The notes under the pieces were generated by a model, which was not told the origin of the DNA, ran no database searches, and saw only the letters and a list, made by a program, of their open reading frames with translations. From Hymenobacter cellulosivorans (GTDB lineage: Bacteria; Bacteroidota; Bacteroidia; Cytophagales; Hymenobacteraceae), in the NCBI RefSeq assembly GCF_022919135.1, contig NZ_CP095049.1, positions 62,001 to 126,000 on the forward strand: 64,000 nt of DNA. Direction: 5' to 3'. Position numbers and translations under genes: made by a program. Positions 26,869 through 35,859 of the stretch are shown one piece after another (within the stretch, counting starts at the first letter, position 1; each line of letters begins with the position of its first letter).

Positions 26869-27834
26869 ATGCGCACTTTCTCTTCTGATAAAGAAGCCGC
26901 CGATGCCCTGGCAGCCTCCTACCGTACGCTGCGCCAGGAAATTGGCAAGGTCATTATTGGCCAGGATGAGGTTGTCCGGCTGGTACTGACGGCCGTTTTT
27001 TCCCAGGGCCACTGCCTGCTGGTGGGCGTACCGGGTCTGGCCAAAACCTTGCTGATTCAGACCATTGCCGACTCGCTCGATTTGTCGTTCAACCGGATTC
27101 AGTTCACACCCGACCTGATGCCGTCCGACATCGTGGGCTCGGAAACGATGAACCAGCAGCGCGACTTCCAATTTGTGAAAGGTCCCGTGTTTGCCAATAT
27201 CGTGTTGGCTGATGAAATCAACCGGACGCCGCCCAAAACCCAGGCCGCCCTGCTGGAAAGCATGCAGGAATACTCCGTAACGGTGGCCGGTAAGCGCTAC
27301 CCGCTGGAGCGCCCGTTCTTCGTATTGGCCACCCAAAACCCGATTGAGCAGGAAGGCACCTATCCGTTGCCCGAGGCCCAGCTAGACCGGTTTATGTTCA
27401 ACATTGAATTGGGCTACCCCAGCTACGAGGCCGAGTTGCAGATTGTGAAAAACACGACGTCCGACAAAAAGCCGAGCGTCAGCAAAATCCTGCATTCCGA
27501 CGATATTCAGGCCTATCAGCAATTGGTACGTCGGGTGCCCGTAGCCGACAACGTGGTGGAATACGCCGTGAGCCTGGTGCACAAAACCCGGCCCAACACC
27601 GACCGGGCTTCGGCCCGCGTCAATCAGCTCTTGGAATGGGGTGCCGGGCCGCGGGCCTCACAGCACCTGATTGTAGGCGCCAAGTGCAATGCCCTGCTCA
27701 ACGGCAAATACTCCCCCGATATTGAGGATGTGAAAGCCATTGCCGGTCCGATCTTGCGCCACCGCCTGGTGCGCAACTTCAAGGCCGAAGCCGAAGGTAT
27801 CAGCATCGACCAAATCGTCAAGGAGCTCCTTTAG
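26869..27834 (+). CDS. MoxR-type AAA+ ATPase
   Basis: 321 residues. Walker A is GVPGLAKT (residues 53-60), Walker B LADEINRTPPKTQAALLESMQE; the sensor-1 ATQNPIEQEGTYPLPEAQLDRF block is diagnostic of the MoxR family. Such proteins act as chaperone-like ATPases, often paired with VWA proteins. No VWA gene is next to it here; a small unknown follows at 27933. The start at 26869 abuts repeat element B; the upstream open frame lies inside that element and is rejected. Confidence 0.92.
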   Translation: MRTFSSDKEAADALAASYRTLRQEIGKVIIGQDEVVRLVLTAVFSQGHCLLVGVPGLAKTLLIQTIADSLDLSFNRIQFTPDLMPSDIVGSETMNQQRDFQFVKGPVFANIVLADEINRTPPKTQAALLESMQEYSVTVAGKRYPLERPFFVLATQNPIEQEGTYPLPEAQLDRFMFNIELGYPSYEAELQIVKNTTSDKKPSVSKILHSDDIQAYQQLVRRVPVADNVVEYAVSLVHKTRPNTDRASARVNQLLEWGAGPRASQHLIVGAKCNALLNGKYSPDIEDVKAIAGPILRHRLVRNFKAEAEGISIDQIVKELL

Positions 27835-27932
27835 CCCCTTGGCCTTCGGATGCTAAGCGCAGAATGACCTTTACATTCTGCTAGTCAGCGCCCCATTCAA
27901 CATTTACCCTTCACCATTCAACATTCTCCACA

Positions 27933-28379
27933 GTGGAAGTTCTTGGCTACTATCAGCAATTTGAGCGCAACATCGGAATCATCCTCGACGCGCTGCGGGC
28001 CGGCCTTGATTTGCGCACGACACCCCTGGAAACCTCTTTGCCCCTGGAAGTCTACGTGCTCTGCGAAGTGCTTAACACGGGTGGAGCCACGTACCGCCTT
28101 ACCACCGAAGGCGTAGCCCGGCTGGCCGAGTTTGAGGAGCAGTACCTGCGCCAGGAAGCCGAAACCGAAACCATTATGCGCCGCATTCTGGAAGACAAAC
28201 GCTCCTTTATGCGCACTCCCGAAGGCCGCGTGCTGACCAAGGAAATGCTGATTCGCCGCCTGGAGTACTTCAACGAAACGGCCCGCCTGGTCAACGTGAT
28301 GCGGATTCAGCAGGCGCTGGGCAGCCCCGTGCAATACCAGCACCCGCACCTAAGCACTGGCGTGGCCCTGAAAAAGTAG
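27933..28379 (+). CDS. Small alpha-helical protein of unknown function
   Basis: 148 residues with a GTG start. It is predicted mostly helical, with a charged middle (EEQYLRQEAETETIMRRILEDKRSF), no signal peptide and no membrane segment. No family is recognised. It follows the MoxR gene by about 100 nt on the same strand, with AT-rich direct repeats (ATTCAACATT) in the gap, so co-transcription is possible but not shown. Confidence 0.6.
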   Translation: MEVLGYYQQFERNIGIILDALRAGLDLRTTPLETSLPLEVYVLCEVLNTGGATYRLTTEGVARLAEFEEQYLRQEAETETIMRRILEDKRSFMRTPEGRVLTKEMLIRRLEYFNETARLVNVMRIQQALGSPVQYQHPHLSTGVALKK

Positions 28380-28396
28380 CGCTATAGTACCTAAGC

Positions 28397-28438
28397 CAAC
28401 AAAAAAGCCGCCTCAACCCGAGGCGGCTTTTTTGTTGG
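28397..28438. terminator. Bidirectional intrinsic terminator
   Basis: Stem CCAACAAAAAAGCCGCCTC / GAGGCGGCTTTTTTGTTGG with a 5-nt loop, between the small helical protein (+) and the SDR gene (-). Confidence 0.93.
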
Positions 28439-28458
28439 TGAGTGCTCTACAGCCCTAA

Positions 28459-29346
28459 TTAGCTGCTCATGTGGCCGCCATCCTCGGAGCGGATTTCGGC
28501 GTGCCCATCCTGGGAGTGGTTTAAAACCAGCTCCCCAGCCGGCTCCTTTTTCAGCTCGCTCGGCACTTCTTCGCCGGACAGGCTCTTAGAAGACGTCACA
28601 CCGCCATCCACGAAGTAGGTTGCGCCCGTCACGTAGCTGGCTTCGTCGGAGGCTAGGAACAGGTACACGTTGGCCACTTCCTCGGGGGTGCCGCGGCGGC
28701 CCATCGGGACGCCTTCCACCGTGTTCTTTTCCATCTTTTTGTCCATCGGCCCGGTTTCCTTGTGCGTCCAGGCTGTATCAATAGGCCCCGGTCCCACGCA
28801 GTTGACGCGCACGCCGTACTTGGCCTGCTCCACGGCCAGGCCCTTGGAAAACGTCATGACCCAGGCCTTGGTCCCGCCGTAGGGCGTGATGTTGGGGGAA
28901 CCCATCTGCCCCGCTTCCGAGCCCGCCGAAATGATGTTGCCCCGCGTCTTTTGCAGATAGGGCAGGGCGGCCCGGCTCATATGAAACACGGTGTAGATGT
29001 TGTTTTTAATCATGTACTCGAATGCCTCTACCGGGTACTTGTCCAGCTCGTCGGTGGCGGGAAACACGCCGGCGTTATTGACCAGCACATCGAGCTTTCC
29101 AAACTGACTTACGGCTTGTTGCACACAGGCTTCGGCGGTGGCTTGGTTGGAAATATCACCGGTGAAGGCCAGCGCCCGTCCCCCGGCAGCCACGATTTCC
29201 TCTACTACGTCGCCCACGGGGTCTTCGGCAAAGCCAACGACAACTACGGCGGCGCCCTCCCGGGCAAATTTCTTGCTGATGGCCTCGCCAATACCGGCGC
29301 CACCGCCGGTAACAATAGCTACTTTGCCTTCTAATCTTCTGGTCAT
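28459..29346 (-). CDS. Short-chain dehydrogenase/reductase
   Basis: 295 residues. Rossmann glycine motif TGGGAGIGEA near the N-terminus, NNAG motif, and the catalytic Ser-Tyr-Lys set in SAGSEAGQMG...PYGGTKAW; the SDR C-terminal end (YVTGATYFVDGG) is intact. A 35-residue tail rich in Glu and His is extra. NAD(P)-dependent; similar proteins are annotated as glucose or alcohol dehydrogenases but the substrate is not clear. The start at 29346 is preferred because 44 residues upstream in the frame lack family similarity. Confidence 0.88.
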   Translation of the reverse strand: MTRRLEGKVAIVTGGGAGIGEAISKKFAREGAAVVVVGFAEDPVGDVVEEIVAAGGRALAFTGDISNQATAEACVQQAVSQFGKLDVLVNNAGVFPATDELDKYPVEAFEYMIKNNIYTVFHMSRAALPYLQKTRGNIISAGSEAGQMGSPNITPYGGTKAWVMTFSKGLAVEQAKYGVRVNCVGPGPIDTAWTHKETGPMDKKMEKNTVEGVPMGRRGTPEEVANVYLFLASDEASYVTGATYFVDGGVTSSKSLSGEEVPSELKKEPAGELVLNHSQDGHAEIRSEDGGHMSS

Positions 29347-29537
29347 GATGGGTGCTTGGTTGGGTAGATAGATTTGCGCGGTAGTTGGCAAATGACCCTG
29401 ATTTTGTGGCCCACTGCCTGCCGCGACACTAAATCTTAACGGCGTTCTGCAGGGCAGGTTATGCCAAAAGCTGGGCACCGCGCCCCAACTTTCCGGCCGC
29501 GGCTACGTGTAGCCTAGGGTGTTCCGGCCGTGTCCTT

Positions 29538-30113
29538 ATGAGTATTGCTGAGCTGCCCCAAGCCCCTTCCCGTACGCCGATCCGCACGTCGCGCCTCATG
29601 CTCCGCCCCTATGAGCCCACCGACGCCGAGGACTTTTTTGCCGTCATCGACCAGAACCGGCTGCGGCTGCGGCCGGCCTTTCCCTCCCGTGTAGCCGCCG
29701 TCCAGACCTTGGCCGATGCCCGGCAGGTCCTGCTGGGCTACTCCCAGGACTGGACCTCGCGCCGCTTGCTGGTACTGGGTATCTGGCACGCCGAGTCGGG
29801 CGCTTACTTGGGGGATATCAGCCTCAAGCCTGTGTGGGGCCGTGCCGTTACAGCTGAAATCGGCTACTACCTAGCTGCCGAAGCCGAGGGTCAGGGTTAT
29901 GCCCAGGAAGCTCTGGCCGCCACCGTAGCCTTCGGATTTAGCAAACCCCTGGGTGCTACCCGCCTCGATATCCGCTGCTACGCCACGAATCCGCGCAGCT
30001 GCGCCGTAGCCGAGCGAATTGGCTTCCGGCGGCTACCAGCCCGGCCCCGGCTGTGGCCACAGCGCAATCAGCCGGAAATTTACTACTACAGCCTATCAGC
30101 CGAGGCGGCCTAA
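29538..30113 (+). CDS. GNAT acetyltransferase (RimJ/RimL-like)
   Basis: 191 residues. The N-terminal IRTSRLMLRPYEPTDAEDFF and the acetyl-CoA loop EGQGYAQEALAATVAFGFSKPLGATRLDIRCYATN.RSCAVAERIGF are those of the RimJ/RimL/SAT subfamily. Such proteins acetylate N-termini of ribosomal proteins or small molecules; the target is unknown. Convergent with the outer-membrane gene that follows, separated by only 18 nt. Confidence 0.88.
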   Translation: MSIAELPQAPSRTPIRTSRLMLRPYEPTDAEDFFAVIDQNRLRLRPAFPSRVAAVQTLADARQVLLGYSQDWTSRRLLVLGIWHAESGAYLGDISLKPVWGRAVTAEIGYYLAAEAEGQGYAQEALAATVAFGFSKPLGATRLDIRCYATNPRSCAVAERIGFRRLPARPRLWPQRNQPEIYYYSLSAEAA

Positions 30114-30131
30114 CCCAGGCCCGATTCTTAC

Positions 30132-31316
30132 CTAGTTGTTCCGCTTGAGGGTAGTGAGCAAAAACTCCTGGTTGAAGTTCAGGTACAGCGCAAAAGAGAA
30201 GTCAATGGACTTGTTGCCCAAATCGTAAAGAGGCTCAAAGCGCGTGGTCAGGACGATGTTGTCAGCCAACTGGTAATCCTTCAGCACCCGTAGAATCAGC
30301 AGTTCCCGATGCCGCTCCGTGTATTGGGGGTCACTGACGGTAGAGGAAATGGACCGATACAGCCGCCCGCCCAGCGGGGAAAAATAGCCGTTGCCCCGCC
30401 AGTACGCTACCTGCAGATCCGACAACTTGGTATTGAGCCCGGCATTCAGATAGATGCCGTAGCCTTTGTCGAAAGCCAACTCCTGGGTAAAGGAATAGTC
30501 AATAAACTGAGTGAGGTAGCCATCAAAAGAAACTGCCCGAAACAGGTCCGAAGGCAGCTTTTTGCGCACCCGCAGCCCAGTAGCCAGGTTAAAGTACGTC
30601 TGCAGGGGTTTATCCAGGGTATCAATCTGCCCGCCGAGGTGCTTACCAGTAAACTGAAACGGAATACCCACGCGCCAGCCCAACGAGTCTTGCAGCACCG
30701 TGGCTTCCGTGGCCAGCCCGCCCGCTACTTCCTCCTGGTAGTTGCTGAAGCGGTACTGCTGCCGCTGCCAGTTCACCCAGGCGTCCAGGGTCAGCCGGCG
30801 GGTGGTCAGCAAGTACTGGGTGCCTTCTTCCAATGGGTTGGTCAATACCCGCTCGAAGTCGAACAGGGGCTCGATGTAGCCGTGCTGCACGTGGCCCTGA
30901 ATATTGCCCAGCAGCAGCCGGTGCGGACCATGCTGGTATATGGCCGTAAACAAAGGCTGCACGATGCGCAGCTTATCGGTGCCGTAGTTCTTCTGCAGAA
31001 AAACGCCCGCCTCCAGCCGGAACTTGGGGCTAGGAAAATAAATCAGCCGCGGCGCCAGCTGGGCACCATAATACGTGAGGCCGTCATCAATCTTGTTGAA
31101 ATACTCGTTGTCCTTGTTGAAGAGCAGCGCGCTAACCTGCAACCGCAGCTGCTGGTCGTACTCGGGGCGAAGGTCAATGGGCCGGTAAAAGGCGCGGTTG
31201 TTGAGTTGGGCCCAACTTTTCGGGGCACCGGCCAACAAAAAAAACAGCCCCAGAAAAGCCAATCCCGCTGGTTTTAGCTGGGAATCAGGCACTAGCTTTG
31301 ACAAAAATTTTAGCAT
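30132..31316 (-). CDS. Predicted outer-membrane beta-barrel protein
   Basis: 394 residues with a signal peptide (hydrophobic core LAFLGLFFLLAGA, then WAQ). The mature chain shows repeated short amphipathic strands with aromatic residues at the edges and YN/NY motifs, and ends in a Leu/Phe-rich strand (FLLTTLKRNN). Family not recognised; likely a porin-like or polysaccharide-related barrel of the Cytophagales. Divergent from recA; the 190-nt gap probably holds promoters for both. Confidence 0.7.
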   Translation of the reverse strand: MLKFLSKLVPDSQLKPAGLAFLGLFFLLAGAPKSWAQLNNRAFYRPIDLRPEYDQQLRLQVSALLFNKDNEYFNKIDDGLTYYGAQLAPRLIYFPSPKFRLEAGVFLQKNYGTDKLRIVQPLFTAIYQHGPHRLLLGNIQGHVQHGYIEPLFDFERVLTNPLEEGTQYLLTTRRLTLDAWVNWQRQQYRFSNYQEEVAGGLATEATVLQDSLGWRVGIPFQFTGKHLGGQIDTLDKPLQTYFNLATGLRVRKKLPSDLFRAVSFDGYLTQFIDYSFTQELAFDKGYGIYLNAGLNTKLSDLQVAYWRGNGYFSPLGGRLYRSISSTVSDPQYTERHRELLILRVLKDYQLADNIVLTTRFEPLYDLGNKSIDFSFALYLNFNQEFLLTTLKRNN

Positions 31317-31505
31317 TGATCTATACCCCGAAATTCAGCAAATTTTTTTAGCATTGTGGGGACAAAATATAGCCCGGCTGTGTTACCCATTGCCGACCAG
31401 GAACACCCCACGTCAGACACCGTAAAAGGCCCTGACCGGGTTGTTTTAGCGGCTTAAAACGCCTACATTCACCAAACCTAAGCATTTATCCCTAACCCCA
31501 TTCCA

Positions 31506-32591
31506 ATGGCTGCACCCACCACTGATAAAGCTGTCAATGCCAACGTCGAGAAGATGAAGGCGCTTCAGCTCACGATGGACAAGCTTGACAAAGCTTACGG
31601 CAAAGGCACCGTCATGAAGCTGAGCGATGAGCGCGTGGTCGATATCCCGGCCATCAGCACTGGCTCGCTCGGCCTTGATATTGCGCTTGGCATCGGCGGC
31701 CTGCCCCGCGGCCGGGTCGTTGAAATCTACGGCCCTGAATCGAGCGGTAAAACCACGCTCACGATGCACTGCATCGCCGAGGCCCAGAAGAAAGGCGGTA
31801 TTGCCGCGTTTATCGACGCCGAGCACGCCTTCGACAAAACCTACGCTGAAAAGCTGGGTATCGACACTACTAACCTGCTGATTGCTCAGCCCGACAACGG
31901 TGAGCAAGCCCTGGAAATAGCCGACCACCTGATTTCTTCGGGTGCCATCGACATCATCGTAATTGACTCCGTAGCCGCTCTGGTGCCCAAAGGCGAACTG
32001 GAAGGCGACATGGGTGACTCCAAGATGGGTCTGCAGGCCCGCTTGATGAGCCAGGCCCTGCGGAAACTTACTGGTACCATCAACAAAACCGGCTGCTGCT
32101 GCATCTTCATTAACCAGCTGCGCGAGAAAATCGGCGTGATGTTCGGTAACCCCGAAACCACGACCGGTGGTAACGCCCTCAAGTTCTACGCTTCGGTTCG
32201 TCTCGACATCCGTCGTATCGGCCAGATCAAGGAAGACAAGGACAACGTAACCGGCAACCGCACCAAGGTGAAGGTGGTGAAAAACAAAGTAGCTCCGCCC
32301 TTCAAAGTGATTGAGTTCGACATCATCTACGGCGAAGGCATCAGCAAAGTCGGCGAGATTCTGGACCTGGGTGTTGACATGGGCATCATCGTCAAGTCGG
32401 GCTCCTGGTTCTCCTACAACGGCAACCGCCTCGGCCAGGGCCGCGAAGGAGTGAAGCAAATCCTGCTCGACAACCACGAGCTGGCCGACGAAATCGAACA
32501 GAAGATTCGCGCCATGGTGAAAGGGGAGCCCGCTGCTGCGCTGGCCGCCATTCCCACCGACGAGTCGACGGACGAGGACGACGAGGAATAA
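31506..32591 (+). CDS. recA: Recombinase RecA
   Basis: 361 residues, normal length. Walker A is GPESSGKTT (76-84), and the L1/L2 loops ([25 protein letters not shown]) and the C-terminal acidic tail ([10 protein letters not shown]) are typical. It forms filaments on ssDNA, drives strand exchange and stimulates LexA cleavage where present. The upstream DNA has TTG, 20 nt, TACATTC, an imperfect promoter of the Bacteroidota type. A clear LexA box is not seen. Confidence 0.98.
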   Translation: MAAPTTDKAVNANVEKMKALQLTMDKLDKAYGKGTVMKLSDERVVDIPAISTGSLGLDIALGIGGLPRGRVVEIYGPESSGKTTLTMHCIAEAQKKGGIAAFIDAEHAFDKTYAEKLGIDTTNLLIAQPDNGEQALEIADHLISSGAIDIIVIDSVAALVPKGELEGDMGDSKMGLQARLMSQALRKLTGTINKTGCCCIFINQLREKIGVMFGNPETTTGGNALKFYASVRLDIRRIGQIKEDKDNVTGNRTKVKVVKNKVAPPFKVIEFDIIYGEGISKVGEILDLGVDMGIIVKSGSWFSYNGNRLGQGREGVKQILLDNHELADEIEQKIRAMVKGEPAAALAAIPTDESTDEDDEE

Positions 32592-32607
32592 ACTTCCCGG
32601 TTCATCT

Positions 32608-32643
32608 AAAAAAGCCTTCCTGCGAAAGTGGGAAGGCTTTTTT
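32608..32643 (+). terminator. Intrinsic terminator of recA
   Basis: AAAAAAGCCTTCC...GGAAGGCTTTTTT, GC-rich stem, then T-run, 16 nt past the stop. Confidence 0.9.
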
Positions 32644-32739
32644 GTGCGTATCTTATTGGGCTAAAAGTGGGTAAAATAACTCGGCACGCACTTTTGCGTT
32701 CCTTTTGCCCAAGTACGATGTAGTTTCTGTGGTTACTGG

Positions 32740-32747
32740 TATCTTTG
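32740..32747 (+). promoter_or_regulatory. Candidate -7 element upstream of the DUF3108 gene
   Basis: TATCTTTG matches the Bacteroidota TAnnTTTG consensus and lies about 50 nt before the ATG at 32798. No good -33 TTTG is seen at the usual spacing, so the call is tentative. Confidence 0.4.
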
Positions 32748-32797
32748 CTGGCACCTCGTTTGAATAAGCATCGGCCAAAACCATTTTGCCGTTTTCC

Positions 32798-33622
32798 ATG
32801 AACCGTCGCTGGCTTCTGTTTTCTCCGTTGCTTCTCGCTTTTTGTGCTGCTTTGTGGTCGTTTGATACGGCCAAAACTGAACGCAGTATTCCCAACAACA
32901 GCTTTACCAAGGGCGAGGTGCTGCGCTATAAAGTGCACTACGGCCTGATCAACGCCGCCGAGGCCACCGTGGAGCTGTCCGACGAGATTCACAAAGTCAA
33001 TGATCGGCCCTGCTACAAGGCCACCGTCACGGGCAAAACCACCGGCTCCTTCGACTTCTTCCTGCGCATTCGCGACACGTGGCGCTCCTACATCGACACG
33101 ACGAGCATTTTGCCCCAGCGCTTCTTTCAGAATATCGAGGAGAACAGCTTTCGCAAAAAGGAATACATGGATTTCGACCACAATAAGAACCTAGTGCAGG
33201 TCGAAACCCACCGCAAGCAGGATCCGGTCAAGAAAGGCTCATTCAAAACCCCCGACAACATCCAGGACATCGTCAGCGGCTTTTACTTCCTGCGGACCCT
33301 GAACTACGACAACCGCAAAGTTGGGGAGGTTATCCGGGTCCAGGGCTTCTTCGACGACGAGGTCTTCAACATGGACGTGACCTACAAGGGCAAGGAAACG
33401 GTCGAAACGAAAGCCGGTGTCATTCGCGCTATTCGCCTCGTCCCGAAAATGCCCGAGAATAAGCTGTTTAAAGGGGAAAACGCCGTATCGGTGTACCTCT
33501 CTGACGACCGGAACAAAATCCCGGTGCTGTTTCAGGCAGAAATGTTTGTCGGCTCCGTGAAAGTCGATATGTACAAGTACCAAGGCCTGCGAAACCGGTT
33601 GAATCTGGTGGCCAAAAATTGA
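32798..33622 (+). CDS. DUF3108 domain protein
   Basis: 274 residues with a short signal peptide (WLLFSPLLLAFCAALWSF). The mature protein matches DUF3108: FTKGEVLRYKVHYGLINAAEATVEL at the start and repeated antiparallel strands, including a ETVETKAGVIRAIRLVPKM segment near the end. Probably a periplasmic lipocalin-like beta protein; role not known. The start at 32798 rather than the ATG 12 bases upstream gives the better signal sequence. Followed by a good terminator. Confidence 0.88.
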   Translation: MNRRWLLFSPLLLAFCAALWSFDTAKTERSIPNNSFTKGEVLRYKVHYGLINAAEATVELSDEIHKVNDRPCYKATVTGKTTGSFDFFLRIRDTWRSYIDTTSILPQRFFQNIEENSFRKKEYMDFDHNKNLVQVETHRKQDPVKKGSFKTPDNIQDIVSGFYFLRTLNYDNRKVGEVIRVQGFFDDEVFNMDVTYKGKETVETKAGVIRAIRLVPKMPENKLFKGENAVSVYLSDDRNKIPVLFQAEMFVGSVKVDMYKYQGLRNRLNLVAKN

Positions 33623-33632
33623 TTCTGTTTCT

Positions 33633-33664
33633 AAAAGCGACTCCGTCCGAGTCGCTTTTTTTTA
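33633..33664 (+). terminator. Intrinsic terminator
   Basis: AAAAGCGACTC...GAGTCGCTTTTTTTT, 11-bp stem with 5-nt loop and T8 tail. Confidence 0.93.
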
Positions 33665-33942
33665 TACCCTGCTGCCTTGCCCGAGTTCATTCTTTCTGTT
33701 GATCAACCAAGCTCCACGCTATGCCGCTGACTGAAACCTTGCCGAAGAAAAGCTCTAAGCCGCTTCTGCAGAACCTCATCCCCAACCGGCATTGCCCGCC
33801 GGCTGTGGTGCGGCCCGTGCAAAACCTGCGCCCAGGGGCCACTGGGGTAAGCCCGGTTCACAAAAAGGTAACACGCGCTACCATCCGGCAGCAAGTATTT
33901 TTGTCCTCGCGCATTTTCTTTTACCCCCAAACCCCACGACCC

Positions 33943-34641
33943 GTGCACCCTACTCCTTCCTCCAACGCCTACAAGATTCTGGTAGTCGATGATGACCCGG
34001 ACATCGTGGAACTGCTTGAGTACAACCTGCGCAAAGAGGGCTACCTCGTGGCCAGCGCCCCCGACGGCCGCAAAGCCCTGGAAGTAGCGCCCCAGTTCGG
34101 GCCCGACATCATTCTGCTCGACGTGATGATGCCCCACCTCGACGGTATCGACACCTGCCGGCAGCTGCGGGCTATGAGCCGCTTCAAGGAAACCTACATC
34201 ATCTTCCTCACGGCCCGGGCCGAGGAATTTTCGGAAGTAGCCGCCTTCGACGCCGGCGCCGATGACTTTATTGCCAAGCCCATCAAGCCCCGGGCCCTGA
34301 TGAGCCGCCTGGCTGCCTTCGTCCGCCGCGACCATGAAACTTCGGCCGTGTCGGAAACCATTGAAATCAACGGCTTGACCATTGACCGCACCGGCTTTGC
34401 CGTGTTTCAGGAAGGCCGCAAGATTTCGTTGCCCAAGAAGGAGTTCGAACTGCTGGCTTTCCTGGCGGCCTCGCCCCACAAGGTTTTCGGCCGAGAGGAG
34501 CTGCTCCAGAATATCTGGGGCAACGACGTCTTCGTGCTGGCCCGCACCGTGGACGTGCACGTGCGCAAGGTCCGGGAGAAAGTCGGCGACCACCACATCC
34601 AGACCATCAAGGGCGTCGGTTACAAGTTCAACGCCGATTAA
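33943..34641 (+). CDS. OmpR/PhoB-family response regulator
   Basis: 232 residues. Receiver domain with DDD acidic pocket, phospho-acceptor D60 in ILLDVMMPHLDG, and TA/K residues (FLTARAEEF, FIAKPIKP). The C-terminal winged-helix domain has KKEFELLAFLAASPHKVFGREELLQNIWG and RTVDVHVRKVREKVG. The GTG at 33943 is the start that leads straight into the receiver domain (TPSSNAYKILVVDDDPD); the longer frame from ATG 33721 looks non-coding. A TATTTTTG sequence lies about 40 nt upstream. Next to a PhoR-like kinase. Confidence 0.95.
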   Translation: MHPTPSSNAYKILVVDDDPDIVELLEYNLRKEGYLVASAPDGRKALEVAPQFGPDIILLDVMMPHLDGIDTCRQLRAMSRFKETYIIFLTARAEEFSEVAAFDAGADDFIAKPIKPRALMSRLAAFVRRDHETSAVSETIEINGLTIDRTGFAVFQEGRKISLPKKEFELLAFLAASPHKVFGREELLQNIWGNDVFVLARTVDVHVRKVREKVGDHHIQTIKGVGYKFNAD

Positions 34642-34663
34642 GCCCTTACCGACTTTTCAATGA

Positions 34664-34706
34664 ACGACTGTCACCCTTCTTTTCCAGGGGTGACAGTCGT
34701 ATTTTT
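34664..34706 (+). terminator. Hairpin between response regulator and kinase genes
   Basis: ACGACTGTCACCC / GGGGTGACAGTCGT with a 10-nt loop followed by ATTTTT. It has the form of an intrinsic terminator, sitting 23 nt after the regulator stop and 26 nt before the kinase GTG. It could terminate, attenuate or be read through. Confidence 0.75.
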
Positions 34707-34731
34707 AGCAGTTAATTACTCTGTTCATCCA

Positions 34732-35823
34732 GTGAACATTTCTTCCCGCACCATTGCCATTCTGATTGCGCTGCTCGTGGCCGGCGTGCTGGTCACCTTT
34801 GCCTGGATAGCGCCCACGCTGCCGTTTCAAGAGGCTTCGTTGGCTATGGGCATCACCGTGGCGGCCTGCTTTCTGCTGGTATATCTGTCGTTTGAGGCGC
34901 TGCTGTTTCGGGAAATCAATAACATCTACGCCGGGCTGGAGAATATTAAGCGCAAGGAGTTTCGGCGACTTTCCAACAAGTTCCTGTTTCGGCCGGAGCC
35001 GCTGAAGCGGATGCGGGATGAAATCCTGGAAATGGCCGAGCGCAAGGAGCGGGAAATTGACGAGCTCAAGCGCCTGCAGGTGCTGCGCCGCGAGTTTCTG
35101 GCCGACGTGTCGCATGAGCTCAAAACGCCCATCTTCGCCGCTCAGGGTTTTTTGCACACCGTGCTGGACGGCGACATGGACGACGACTTCCTCCGCCAGA
35201 AGTTTCTGAACAAAGCTGCCACCAGCCTCGACACCCTCGATGCCCTGGTGCAGGACCTGGTCACTATCTCCCAACTGGAAAAGGGCGTGGTTCGTATGCG
35301 GAAGCAGAATTTCGACCTGGCGGCCTTGGTTCGGGAAATCTTTGAGCAGTTGGAGCTTAAAGCAGCCCAGCGCAACGTCACGCTGGAGCTTTTCCCGCCC
35401 AGCCTAGCTACCGACTCCCTGCCCGTGCTGGCCGACCGGAACCGGATACGGCAGGTACTGGTCAATTTGATTGACAACGCCATTAAGTATGGCAAAGACA
35501 GCGGCCACGTCACGGTGAGCCTGGTAGAAAGCAGCAAAACGGTACGTGTGGCCGTGCGCGACGACGGGGCCGGCATTCCGAAGCAGCACCAGAACCGCAT
35601 TTTCGAGCGGTTTTACCGCATCGATAAAAGCCGCTCCCGCGACTCCGGCGGCTCGGGCCTGGGCCTGGCCATCAGCAAGCATATTGTGGAAGCCCATAAG
35701 TCAGTGATTCGGGTGCGCAGTGAGATGGGCGTGGGCACTACGCTGGAATTTAAGCTACCCAAGCCCCGCTTGCCTAAAGCAGCCAGTGAAGTGCCTACTG
35801 AAGTAAGTGCGCCCGAGGCCTAA
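34732..35823 (+). CDS. Sensor histidine kinase (PhoR-like)
   Basis: 363 residues. Two N-terminal membrane helices (about 8-25 and 42-58), a short linker coiled coil (REINNIYAGLENIKRKEF), then HisKA with H128 in DVSHELKTPIFAA and an HATPase domain (LVNLIDNAIKYGKDSG N-box; DDGAGIPKQHQ; GGSGLGLAISK). No extracellular sensory domain. The GTG at 34732 (MNISSRTIAI) is preferred because the upstream ATG falls inside the hairpin. It should phosphorylate the preceding regulator. Confidence 0.93.
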   Translation: MNISSRTIAILIALLVAGVLVTFAWIAPTLPFQEASLAMGITVAACFLLVYLSFEALLFREINNIYAGLENIKRKEFRRLSNKFLFRPEPLKRMRDEILEMAERKEREIDELKRLQVLRREFLADVSHELKTPIFAAQGFLHTVLDGDMDDDFLRQKFLNKAATSLDTLDALVQDLVTISQLEKGVVRMRKQNFDLAALVREIFEQLELKAAQRNVTLELFPPSLATDSLPVLADRNRIRQVLVNLIDNAIKYGKDSGHVTVSLVESSKTVRVAVRDDGAGIPKQHQNRIFERFYRIDKSRSRDSGGSGLGLAISKHIVEAHKSVIRVRSEMGVGTTLEFKLPKPRLPKAASEVPTEVSAPEA

Positions 35824-35859
35824 GCTTCCCAAGACTTCGGCGTACCTTTGCGGCCCGCT

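Noticed and set aside
27860..27930. AT-rich direct repeats ATTCAACATT and a GCAGAATG/CATTCTGC hairpin before the small helical protein
   Set aside because: Too short to decide between a repeat-family remnant, a weak terminator and chance.
33721..33942. N-terminal extension of the response regulator from an upstream ATG
   Set aside because: 74 residues without receiver similarity; the GTG at 33943 starts right at the receiver domain.
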